From contig DASXUJ010000067.1 of NCBI GenBank assembly GCA_036504895.1, positions 1 to 58,971 on the forward strand: DNA of 58,971 bases. Reading direction: 5' to 3'. Positions 17,011 through 24,551 of the stretch are shown one piece after another. A model generated the notes under the pieces. That model saw nothing but the letters and a program-made list of their open reading frames with translations. It made no database searches and had not been told where the DNA came from. Numbering within the stretch: position 1 is the first letter of the stretch; each line of letters begins with the position of its first letter. Both the position numbers and the translations under genes were made by a program. Source of the DNA: Syntrophorhabdaceae bacterium (GTDB lineage: Bacteria > Desulfobacterota > Syntrophorhabdia > Syntrophorhabdales > Syntrophorhabdaceae).

Positions 17011-17835
17011 TCAGAACCGGGCGCCCAGGCCCTTCAGCTTCTCTACCACCGGAGAAATTCCGTATTTTTCCATATCGTAGCTTTCCACGATTATCTTGCC
17101 GCCATAGCCTGAATCGGCGAGGCCTTTCACGATCTTCCCCAGGTCCGCATCGGTTTCCATGAGCATGTGATCGTCTTTCGTGCCCCTGTTGCCGTGGAAG
17201 TGGACGTGTCTCAGGTGCTCGATGCCTATCCTGCCGATATCGTCGAGAATCGCTTCTTCCCGCCCGGAAGTTCCCTGAGTGGTTTTTGTGATAAAGGCAT
17301 GCCCGATATCCAGGGCGACGCCGAGGTCGGGGACTGCCTCCCGGAGGGCGACGAAATCACGCAGCTCGTAGAAGAGGAAATAAGGCATGTGCACGTTTTC
17401 CAGGGCGATCTTCACCCCCCTCTTGTCGGCATAGGCGGCGATTTCCGTCAGATCTTCGAGAAAATTGGTTCGCGTCTTCTCTTCGATGGCAGGGGCCTTC
17501 CCTGTAAGAAATGTATATCCCGGGTGGACGACGACGGGGTTTGCGCCGATCCTGGCGGCCACATCGAGGGCCCTCATCACCTTCTCTTTGGATAAGGCCC
17601 GTATATCTTCAAAAAAACTGCCGAGGTTGATTTCAAAAAAGGGTGCGTGCATGGAGAATTCAACCCCGTCCCTGCCGAGGCGCCCCAACTCTTTCACCGC
17701 CCCATTTCCCATGGAGAGGACGTGGGGGATCTCCATGGAGATCTCGAAAACCCGTACACCGTGGTCCATGGCCTCCGCGATTACTTCAAGAGGATTTTTT
17801 TTAATGAAAAAGTAAGTGGAAAAACCGAATTTCAT
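17011..17835 (-). CDS. sugar phosphate isomerase/epimerase-type TIM-barrel protein
   Basis: A 274-residue protein of the xylose-isomerase-like (AP_endonuc_2) superfamily. Typical metal-site strands are seen: FSMHAPFFEINLG, NPVVVHPGYT, KIALENVHMPYF, GVALDIGHAFI and LRHVHFHGNRG, and IIVESYDME. The start at MKFGFSTYFF has the SD AAGGAAGAG; a longer upstream frame is an extension without conserved sequence. Members include isomerases, epimerases and endonuclease IV; the cytosolic reaction here is unknown. It is the gene after adk on the same strand, 164 bases away. Confidence 0.85.
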   Translation of the reverse strand: MKFGFSTYFFIKKNPLEVIAEAMDHGVRVFEISMEIPHVLSMGNGAVKELGRLGRDGVEFSMHAPFFEINLGSFFEDIRALSKEKVMRALDVAARIGANPVVVHPGYTFLTGKAPAIEEKTRTNFLEDLTEIAAYADKRGVKIALENVHMPYFLFYELRDFVALREAVPDLGVALDIGHAFITKTTQGTSGREEAILDDIGRIGIEHLRHVHFHGNRGTKDDHMLMETDADLGKIVKGLADSGYGGKIIVESYDMEKYGISPVVEKLKGLGARF

Positions 17836-17999
17836 ATGGGTCTCTTCCTTCTGCGTCTGGTGTCTTCCTGTGAATTCCTGCCGAAAGGATGGCAGAACCC
17901 GCCCCCCCTTGGGCGCCGATGGCAATAATATAGAGTACGGATGGAGGGCAAGACAAAAATCCGGGGCCTGCCGCGACACGCCCCGGATATATAAAGGAT

Positions 18000-18647
18000 C
18001 TACTTCTTTAACGCAGCTTTCACCTGGGCTACGATCTCTTCACTGCTCAAGGAGGCTATGGTCTTCAGAAGACCTTCCTTCTCGTAGAAGGCGGCGAGAG
18101 GAGCGGTTTTCTCGTTGTAAGTCTCCAGTCGCTGGGTAATGGCTTCCACGGTCTCGTCCGCGCGCTGTACCGCGGGGGAGCCGCATTTGAGGCATTTGCC
18201 TTCGGGTGTTGGGGGCTTGCTCTTTATATTGTAGATCTCCTGGCAGTCAGGGTTCGAGCAGGTCCGGCGGGTGGTGAGCCGGTCGAGGATCACGTCCCTG
18301 GGCACATCGAGGTTTATCACCGCGTCGAGCTTGATCCCCAACTTGGCGAGGAGTGCCTTCAGGTCCTGGGCCTGGGGAATGGTTCGCGGGAAGCCGTCGA
18401 GGATGAAGCCTTTCGCGCAGTCGGGCTCCTGGAGCCTCGCTTCCATAATATCCATGATCAGCTTATCGGGCACAAGCTCGCCCCTCTCCATGTACCCCTG
18501 TGCCTCGAGTCCAAGCGCGCTTTTCGCCTTGACTGCGTTGCGCAGGATGTCACCCGTGGAGATCTGCACTGATCCGTCAAATTCGGTCAACTGCTTTGCC
18601 ACCGTACCCTTACCGGCACCCGGAGCCCCTAATAACACAATTCTCAT
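18000..18647 (-). CDS. adk: adenylate kinase (zinc-containing, long LID)
   Basis: A 215-residue adenylate kinase, AMP + ATP to 2 ADP. The P-loop GAPGAGKGT is at residues 7-15; DGFPRTIPQAQ marks the NMP site. The LID carries four cysteines in the pattern C-x4-C...C-x2-C (CSNPDC and CLKCGS), so it binds a structural zinc. SD AGGAGGG precedes the start. Standalone gene here, not in a ribosomal-protein operon. Confidence 0.97.
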   Translation of the reverse strand: MRIVLLGAPGAGKGTVAKQLTEFDGSVQISTGDILRNAVKAKSALGLEAQGYMERGELVPDKLIMDIMEARLQEPDCAKGFILDGFPRTIPQAQDLKALLAKLGIKLDAVINLDVPRDVILDRLTTRRTCSNPDCQEIYNIKSKPPTPEGKCLKCGSPAVQRADETVEAITQRLETYNEKTAPLAAFYEKEGLLKTIASLSSEEIVAQVKAALKK

Positions 18648-18699
18648 GGGCCACCCTCCTAATTTTATGAATTTTAATTTAGACCTAGAAAAACGTCAT

Positions 18700-18728
18700 A
18701 TTATACCCTCTTTTTCGGCAAATGGGAA
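18700..18728 (-). promoter_or_regulatory. adk promoter candidate
   Basis: Minus strand: TTCCCA, 17 bases, perfect TATAAT. The -35 is weak. The leader would be about 45 bases. Confidence 0.4.
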
Positions 18729-18841
18729 CTTAAATCGGGGCAAAGAGGCGGGAACATTGGTCCGTGATCGACTTATGTTTCATGCCCCGTGAGCGATAAT
18801 CCCAATGCATGGTTTTTAAATTATCGACTCCGGAGGTACGG

Positions 18842-20230
18842 GTGAAATTATTTAGAGGTAAATTTATGCTCATAGGTCTCCTGCTTGCGCTCATCATCGC
18901 AGGCCCGGTCCTGGCACAGACGATCACGGATGTAAGCGACGGCACCACTCTTAAACAGATCATCATCTTCGGCCGTCATAGCATACGGTCATCCGCAATT
19001 CCCGCGGACACACTGGCCACTTTTTCGACGAATACCTACCCGCCTTTCACCGGGGTCCCTGTGGGCTACCTGACTCCCCGCGGGCAGGAGGCGGCACGCC
19101 TGCTCGGCTCCTACTTCCGTGAATATCTGCTCAGCGAAGGGCTTCTCACGGGCAGCGCCTCCACGGACCTCTCCCGCTCCTATTTCCGCGCCAATTCGAT
19201 CCAGCGCTCCAACATTACGGCTTCCAAGATAGGCGAGGGGCTGATCCCCGGTGTCACCATACCGGTCCACTCCTACAGGATCGCCGATCCCAATACCAAC
19301 ACGCCTGCCGTGACCGATCCGGTATTCGATCCCGTTGCGGCGGGCTTCGTGACTATCGACAGCGATCGTGCGTTGATGGTGGTTCAGGGAAAGTACGGCA
19401 CCGCCGCGGCTCTGGCATCCGCATACAGCGCCGAGCTTGCCCTCGTTCGTAACGTGCTTGCCCCGGCAGGCTCGGTCGACCCGACCTCTCAGACCACCCA
19501 CCCCTTTACTCTCACGGCCTATTCACCTGTCACGAACGCGGGCCTCGCGATTAACATGGGTGGGCTGAGTACCACAACCGAGGCCACCGACCCCTTCGTC
19601 ATGCAATATACCGACAACTTCGCGCCCGGGGATGTGGGCTGGGGCAAATTTACGCCCGATACCCTTTCCCAGGAGACCCGGCTGGAAATACTGAAGATCA
19701 ATATCGCAATGCGCTCGCCCTATATCAACCAGGCGCAAAGCTCCAATGCCGCCTCCCACGTGCTTCGCTCCATGATGCAGGCCCATTCGAACACGAACCT
19801 GCGAGGGGCTTTCGGGGACCGTAAGTCACGGATTGTCGTGGTTACCAGCTCCGATTACTATGTCGCGGGGCTGGCGGGCCTTCTAGGTCTCCACTGGTCT
19901 TTGCAGAGCTATCAGCCCGATTTCTGCGCTCCCGCCGGAGCGCTTGTCTTCGAGCTGCGCCAGTCCAATAGAACAAAACAATACTTTGTCCGGGTCCATT
20001 ACACCGCCCAGACCTTCGACCAGCTGCGTAATTTGACGCCCCTGACTAGTGAGGTGCCTCCTGCCACAATGCAGCTCACCGTTCCGGGGGGCAGCACCTC
20101 GACCACGAACCTCGATGTACCGTGGCCGACTTTCAAAAGGCTTATGACGGAGGCGATCGGTCAGCAATACGTCCAGCCTTACGGGCAGGACTTCCCGCCC
20201 GGCGTGATTAGCAACGTTCCTTTGGATTAA
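18842..20230 (+). CDS. exported histidine-acid-phosphatase-like protein
   Basis: A 462-residue secreted protein. A GTG start at 18842 follows GGAGG at the right distance and gives a good signal peptide (FMLIGLLLALIIAGPVLAQ); an ATG at 18809 in the same frame lacks an SD. The mature protein begins with FGRHSIRSS, the position of the R-H-G-x-R-x-P catalytic motif of branch-2 histidine phosphatases (phytase, AppA, glucose-1-phosphatase), but with G to S and P to S changes. The distal His-Asp motif is replaced by SSDYYVAGL, so the aspartate is kept and the histidine lost. The fold is likely the same; catalytic competence is uncertain. Cell location is periplasmic. Confidence 0.75.
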   Translation: MKLFRGKFMLIGLLLALIIAGPVLAQTITDVSDGTTLKQIIIFGRHSIRSSAIPADTLATFSTNTYPPFTGVPVGYLTPRGQEAARLLGSYFREYLLSEGLLTGSASTDLSRSYFRANSIQRSNITASKIGEGLIPGVTIPVHSYRIADPNTNTPAVTDPVFDPVAAGFVTIDSDRALMVVQGKYGTAAALASAYSAELALVRNVLAPAGSVDPTSQTTHPFTLTAYSPVTNAGLAINMGGLSTTTEATDPFVMQYTDNFAPGDVGWGKFTPDTLSQETRLEILKINIAMRSPYINQAQSSNAASHVLRSMMQAHSNTNLRGAFGDRKSRIVVVTSSDYYVAGLAGLLGLHWSLQSYQPDFCAPAGALVFELRQSNRTKQYFVRVHYTAQTFDQLRNLTPLTSEVPPATMQLTVPGGSTSTTNLDVPWPTFKRLMTEAIGQQYVQPYGQDFPPGVISNVPLD

Positions 20231-20291
20231 TGGAAACCAACTGAAAACCGGGATCACCGATCTGTCTTACATGGGTGATCCCGGTTCAGGA

Positions 20292-21956
20292 TTAATTGAT
20301 CCTGAATGTAAGCCTGGCCGATTTAAGTATTCTGTCGCCCGCCGTTTCGACCTGTACCCTCGCCGCCCCTTTCCCGGTCACCATGGTTTCCGTTACCTGG
20401 ACCTGGAGCTGAATGGGGGAAACATAAGTCACCGGAAGTTCCGTCACGACGCGCCCCATGGTCCACCGGACTTTCGAAAGGGGGATAAAGTTCCTGCCCG
20501 TGAGGTTCAGGGTAAAGGCGGGCCCGCCGCTGGCGGCAGTACCCGGGTTGAGCCTGCTCAGCGCCGGTGACGGGTAGGAATAGACGAAAGTCTTGCCTGC
20601 CGATTCGCCGCAGCCCTGAGGGTTATAGACTGTAATGACCGCGCTCCCTTCGGAGCCTATTTTGGCGGCAGGGACGATGACTGTCATCTTCCTTGGATTC
20701 ACGTACGTGGCATCCAACGCCTCTCCGTTCCAGCGCACAATCGCATCGGGAGCCATATTTCTGCCCTTCACCGTCACTGTTACATTCGTACCCAGACCCG
20801 TCGCCTGACTTCTGGCAGGTGCGATGCCGGCCAGGGTGGGGCGGTGCGTGAGGGTACGCTGCGCCCGAATGGCATCCATCATCTGATGGGCGTAATCACG
20901 GCGCAGGGACGCATACTCGCCCTTGTTCCCCGTCTCCTTCTCATACGCCCAGTTGTGGATAAAGTTGAAACATGCCTCCCTGAGCGTGGGGCTTCCGACC
21001 ATGGCAATCAAAGGGGCATTCCAGTCTATGGGACAGTATTTACCCTCTCTCGCCATGCTGCGCCTCACCAGCTCTTCGTAGACGGCGATGCTCGCGTCGT
21101 CGCTGCGGTCCGTGCCGTTCCCGGAGCCGAATTCCACCCCATTCTCGTCATAATTTGAGGGATTGTTCCAATCGTAATAACAGGACTTCGGCTCCCGGTT
21201 CGGATCGAGAGTGGGCCAGCCGAAGAGTCCCGGCACGGTCGCCGACAATGCGAGGATGTCGGCAATGCAAAGGCGGTGGTGAATCGAATCGGCGAGCATG
21301 TGCAGGTAGGTACCGAAGGCCTCGAGCGAGCCGGGCTCCAGGCCTGTTTCGATGTTCATGGGCATTTGATAGTGGCAGACTCCCTCGATAGCCTCGGCGC
21401 CCTTGGTGCCCCACGAGAACGCGGCGTAACCCTTCAGAACCCTGGTTTCTCCCCACGCCCACTTTCGGGCATTCTCCAACTCGCCGTTGTCGGTACGCGG
21501 GAAATGAAAAAAAGGCCCGAAGAAGCCCGGACGGGCCAGGACACAGGGCTGTCCGTAGGTGGTCTGGCTGGGGTATAACGGAAAGATGAGGGCCCCTTCT
21601 CCTTTCCCGGACGGGCATATTGCAGGATCGTCGGGATTTGGGATAGGGGGATAGACGCCAGAGCAGTTGGTATAGTACACCATGCCGTTCGTTGAGCTGA
21701 ACCGCATCGAATCGGTAAGCTGATTGTAGATCGACATAATAGCCGCGTCCGCATCATTGAAACCGGCTGCCAGGGCCAGCGCACGGGCCAGCTCGGTGTG
21801 AACGGAGCTGACCTGTTCAATTCCTGCCACGCCCGTGAATGGATCCCTGAAGTAGAGGGGCTCCTCCGCAAACCCCCAGGCCGAGTGAATATTGATCGAA
21901 AGAAGACAGATGAAAATTCCAATCCACATAATCCGGTAAGTAAGTATGCCTATCAT
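20292..21956 (-). CDS. exported protein, phospholipase C/S1-P1 nuclease-like with two IPT domains
   Basis: A 554-residue exported protein. A signal peptide (to about WGFAEE) is followed by a 360-residue helical region with HTELARALALAAGF, FGTYLHMLADSIHHRLC and REACFNFIHNWAYE, whose spaced His/Asp residues recall zinc-dependent phospholipase C/S1-P1 nucleases. Residues from about 375 hold two tandem IPT/TIG immunoglobulin-like domains (GIAPARSQATGLGTNVTVTV and LNPGTAASGGPAFTLNL). The start at ATG 21956 has GGGGG seven bases upstream; a GTG lies six bases earlier. It converges with the histidine-phosphatase-like gene; both are exported and may release phosphate from organic compounds. The enzymatic call is tentative. 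Confidence 0.6.
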   Translation of the reverse strand: MIGILTYRIMWIGIFICLLSINIHSAWGFAEEPLYFRDPFTGVAGIEQVSSVHTELARALALAAGFNDADAAIMSIYNQLTDSMRFSSTNGMVYYTNCSGVYPPIPNPDDPAICPSGKGEGALIFPLYPSQTTYGQPCVLARPGFFGPFFHFPRTDNGELENARKWAWGETRVLKGYAAFSWGTKGAEAIEGVCHYQMPMNIETGLEPGSLEAFGTYLHMLADSIHHRLCIADILALSATVPGLFGWPTLDPNREPKSCYYDWNNPSNYDENGVEFGSGNGTDRSDDASIAVYEELVRRSMAREGKYCPIDWNAPLIAMVGSPTLREACFNFIHNWAYEKETGNKGEYASLRRDYAHQMMDAIRAQRTLTHRPTLAGIAPARSQATGLGTNVTVTVKGRNMAPDAIVRWNGEALDATYVNPRKMTVIVPAAKIGSEGSAVITVYNPQGCGESAGKTFVYSYPSPALSRLNPGTAASGGPAFTLNLTGRNFIPLSKVRWTMGRVVTELPVTYVSPIQLQVQVTETMVTGKGAARVQVETAGDRILKSARLTFRIN

Positions 21957-22097
21957 AAGCACCCCCGTATACTGATCGGATTTATTCTCTCATGCCCTAT
22001 AGTAACAATAGTAGCATAAATGATATATTTGTCTATAATAATACTTAAAAGAAGACAATAATATATTTTATTGACTGAAATCCCAGGCAGTTGTTTT

Positions 22098-22925
22098 TTA
22101 CTCTATGGCTTCAGTGGTGAGCGTCGTGGGGCGAAAGGGGTTATATCTGCCGAAGCGTATGACCCTGATCTCCCCGGGGGACGCAACAACGCCGCGAACA
22201 ATGATGCCCTCAGGGTCTTCGTCACTGAACAGGGCGAGAGAGACAAGAAAGCCGTCGGAGCCGATAAGGCCCGTCAACTGGCCCTCTCCCACCGGCCATG
22301 GCCCCCTGACGACGCGCCGGTTCGCGGTGGAGAGCCTGATCTCCGGGGCATCCTTGAAATGTTCATCGAAGAGGGACTTCCGGTAGCAGGCCCGCTCACC
22401 CGCGCTCCTTGCCCGGACGAACTGCGACGGGCACAGGACGAGGTTCGCGATTTCCATCTCCGCGATATGGTCCCGTAACTGTCGCGTATCTCCCTCCTTG
22501 TCGAAAAAGACAACAAAATCGACTCCCAGAATTGCGATCTTCATCCTCTTCAGAGCCCAACCGAAAGGGCCTTCCACCAGGCCCGTGGTATCGACGAGAG
22601 TCTGCCGGCCGGGGAGCCCGTCCATGATCCTGCGGAACCGGGTAAGACCGCCCTCGAGCTCCCTCACCACCCCGAAAGGTGAGATATTTCCCACGAAATA
22701 GAGGTATTGCACGCCTTCCGAAGTCCTGAGCCCGATAGTGGACGGTGGGCCGATAGTGGACGGTGGGCCGATAGTGGACTGGCCCATGTCGAGATCGATA
22801 TGGATGTAGGGTTTACCTGCGGCGATCAGTTCCCCGATTGCCTCTTTCACGAAAGTGCTCTTGCCCGTATCGATTCCGCCTACGCACATTATCGTGTTAC
22901 GGCCGCTGAATTGTTCGGTCACCAT
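22098..22925 (-). CDS. Clp1-type P-loop polynucleotide kinase/NTPase
   Basis: A 275-residue P-loop protein of the Clp1/Grc3 group. Walker A is GGIDTGKST (residues 16-24), followed by IHIDLDMGQSTIGPP and then VDTTGLVEG as Walker B-like motif. Archaeal and eukaryotic relatives phosphorylate 5'-OH ends of RNA or DNA. The start MVTEQF has GTGAGG as SD and sits eight bases after the stop of the phosphatase gene; an upstream in-frame ATG would overlap that gene and is less likely. A 6-residue PPSTIG unit is duplicated right after the DxGQSTIG motif. A role in RNA 5'-end metabolism is inferred. Confidence 0.8.
   Translation of the reverse strand: MVTEQFSGRNTIMCVGGIDTGKSTFVKEAIGELIAAGKPYIHIDLDMGQSTIGPPSTIGPPSTIGLRTSEGVQYLYFVGNISPFGVVRELEGGLTRFRRIMDGLPGRQTLVDTTGLVEGPFGWALKRMKIAILGVDFVVFFDKEGDTRQLRDHIAEMEIANLVLCPSQFVRARSAGERACYRKSLFDEHFKDAPEIRLSTANRRVVRGPWPVGEGQLTGLIGSDGFLVSLALFSDEDPEGIIVRGVVASPGEIRVIRFGRYNPFRPTTLTTEAIE
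22732..22779. repeat. 18-bp in-frame tandem repeat, 2.7 copies
   Basis: The unit CCGATAGTGGACGGTGGG is present twice exactly and a third time for 12 bases. It encodes repeated PPSTIG/STIGPP inside the Clp1-like gene. As the unit is a multiple of three, gain or loss of copies keeps the frame. Confidence 0.95.
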
Positions 22926-22932
22926 GGGGACC

Positions 22933-23355
22933 TCACGCGGATTTCGCCCTTGGGCGGGCCAAAAGCCCTTTTGCCTTATCAATACTGAGAATGAGATCGG
23001 GAAGGATCGACATGTACGGCTTTCTGGATGCGGCGAATTCGACGGCCTCTCCGAATCCGTAGTTTTCAATGCAACAAAGATAGGCGACCACGACGGACGG
23101 CGCCCGCCCTACTCCCGCGTTGCAGAAGACCATGATCCTGTGATCCGCTATATACTCCCGGATGAAACGGACTGCCTGAATTAGTTGCGGCGCGGGGATC
23201 GGCTGCATATCCTCCAGGGGGACTTTGCAGTAGAGGCGCCGCACGAAGGAGAGCTCTTTTTCTCCGGCCACACAGAGCAGGGCGTCGATATCAACGGCAG
23301 GGGCCGTCGCCTCGTCGAAATTGCCGATTGCCAGGTTCTCGAGGATGTAATCCAT
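22933..23355 (-). CDS. dual-specificity protein/RNA phosphatase (DSP family)
   Basis: A 140-residue cysteine-based phosphatase. The P-loop is VFCNAGVGRAPS, with C78 and R84 (C-x5-R), preceded by LIQAVRFIREYIADHRIMV and followed by VVVAYLC, as in small DSPs; the usual His before the Cys is Phe. The N-terminal YILENLAIGNFDEA is also DSP-typical. It is the first gene of a two-gene unit with the Clp1-like kinase. Members of this family include RNA 5'-triphosphatases (PIR1-like), which would fit the partner; protein substrates are equally possible. Confidence 0.88.
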   Translation of the reverse strand: MDYILENLAIGNFDEATAPAVDIDALLCVAGEKELSFVRRLYCKVPLEDMQPIPAPQLIQAVRFIREYIADHRIMVFCNAGVGRAPSVVVAYLCCIENYGFGEAVEFAASRKPYMSILPDLILSIDKAKGLLARPRAKSA

Positions 23356-23546
23356 ATCTCCTCCGGTCGTTATCTAAATGGTAATCATTCCTCTGAATCC
23401 GGCAACTCCCATATTCCGATGCGGGGACCGGGTCACCACCGGTTACCGATCCGGGTGCGTAAAATGAGGCACAGGGGCAATTTTATTATGCCCGGGGCTC
23501 TTGACTTCAATTTCATCACATCTTAGTTTTAGGTTTATAAGGGCTT

Positions 23547-23552
23547 TATAAT
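23547..23552 (+). promoter_or_regulatory. -10 element of the cold-shock gene
   Basis: TATAAT lies 23 bases before the start codon. No good -35 is seen at standard distance; TTGACT at 23501 is too far for this -10. The leader would be very short for a cold-shock gene. Confidence 0.35.
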
Positions 23553-23575
23553 ACTAAAATGAAAGAGGTATAACT

Positions 23576-23776
23576 ATGGCCAATGGAACGGTGAAATGGT
23601 TCAATGACGCAAAGGGGTTCGGTTTTATCGCCCAGGACGAAGGCAATGACGTGTTTGTGCATTACTCTGCGATCAGAACCAGCGGTTATAAATCGCTGAG
23701 CGAAGGCGACAGGGTAAGTTTCGAGGTCGTGGCCGGCCCCAAGGGTCCTGCCGCGGCGAACGTCGAAAGAGGGTAA
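23576..23776 (+). CDS. cold-shock protein, CspA family
   Basis: A 66-residue single cold-shock domain. RNP1 is KGFGFIAQ and RNP2 is DVFVHYSAI, both intact. It binds single-stranded RNA/DNA and acts as an RNA chaperone. SD GAAAGAGGT. A terminator follows directly. It is divergent from the RNA-kinase/phosphatase unit. Confidence 0.95.
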   Translation: MANGTVKWFNDAKGFGFIAQDEGNDVFVHYSAIRTSGYKSLSEGDRVSFEVVAGPKGPAAANVERG

Positions 23777-23807
23777 AGCCCGCTCGTAGCTGTCGGGCCG
23801 GGCTTTT
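23775..23807 (+). terminator. terminator of the cold-shock gene
   Basis: AAAGCCCG and CGGGCTTT arms with additional inner pairing end in TTTT just after the csp stop codon. Confidence 0.75.
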
Positions 23808-23967
23808 CGAAGCTCTTACCGCACATGAGAATCGAGTATAACCCGAAAATGCTTATGTGCAGGTTTGCGGACGATTTGTCCCGGCCCGGACAAGACAAAG
23901 AGGTTGAGGGCATCGGAGCCCAAAGGTCAACCTGAACATTTTCACCAAATGGGTGACAGGAGGCGCC

Positions 23968-24165
23968 ATGCAGCAACGCAAAGTAATGAGACCGTCAAAG
24001 GTCGACAAATCCGGAGGAGACAATACCAGACGCGCTATGGCCGCAAAAGCCTTTATGCGTTTTCAATGCACAGGCTGTAACCATTGCGTCTCTCCCGGGA
24101 TGTTTACTACTGAAGGTTGGGTAGCTTACAAACAGACAGGACTCTGCCCCGACTGTCAAAAATAG
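23968..24165 (+). CDS. small zinc-ribbon protein
   Basis: A 65-residue basic protein with a C-terminal C-x2-C...C-x2-C knuckle (CTGCNHC and LCPDCQK). The start MQQRKVM follows AGGAGG by four bases, stronger than the ATG fifteen bases upstream. I do not recognise the family. Position after a cold-shock gene and its size suggest a nucleic-acid-binding role; this is inference. Confidence 0.65.
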   Translation: MQQRKVMRPSKVDKSGGDNTRRAMAAKAFMRFQCTGCNHCVSPGMFTTEGWVAYKQTGLCPDCQK

Positions 24166-24551
24166 ACAGCGGGGACAGATGCCTGTCGGGGCGTCCGCCC
24201 TTGGAGTCGCTGCCCCTTTCCTCGGAAAGGCATTCAGTGGACCATCAAATCCATGAGGAGAAGCCCCCGAAATGAAGGGGGTGGAAAGCTCTCCGCCTTC
24301 ACTGTCATTTTATCCCCATGCCTTCCCCTGATATCCCTCCATGGCTTCATCTGATATTACCCTGTGCCTTCATGTGCCCTCGAGGCATCAGGGAACAAAA
24401 TGCAGCCAACCCGGCATACCATCGAAGCACCTGCTTCAGACCTCCTTCCGGCCGGCTCGAAAGGCGCCTCACCATCGCGGCGCGCCAATCATGATAGGCT
24501 TTTGCGCGCTCCTTGACTTGCGGTGCATAGTGGCGCATACTTTAAAACTGT
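24166..24551. other. intergenic, about 390 bases
   Basis: No convincing coding sequence on either strand. Several short hairpins are present, for example CCCCCGAAATGAAGGGGG near 24270. The last 40 bases hold the promoter of the helicase gene. Confidence 0.5.
24513..24541 (+). promoter_or_regulatory. promoter of the UvrD-like helicase, predicting a leaderless mRNA
   Basis: TTGACT, 17 bases, CATACT. The -10 ends ten bases before the ATG, so transcription would start within about four bases of it. No SD precedes the ATG. Confidence 0.5.
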
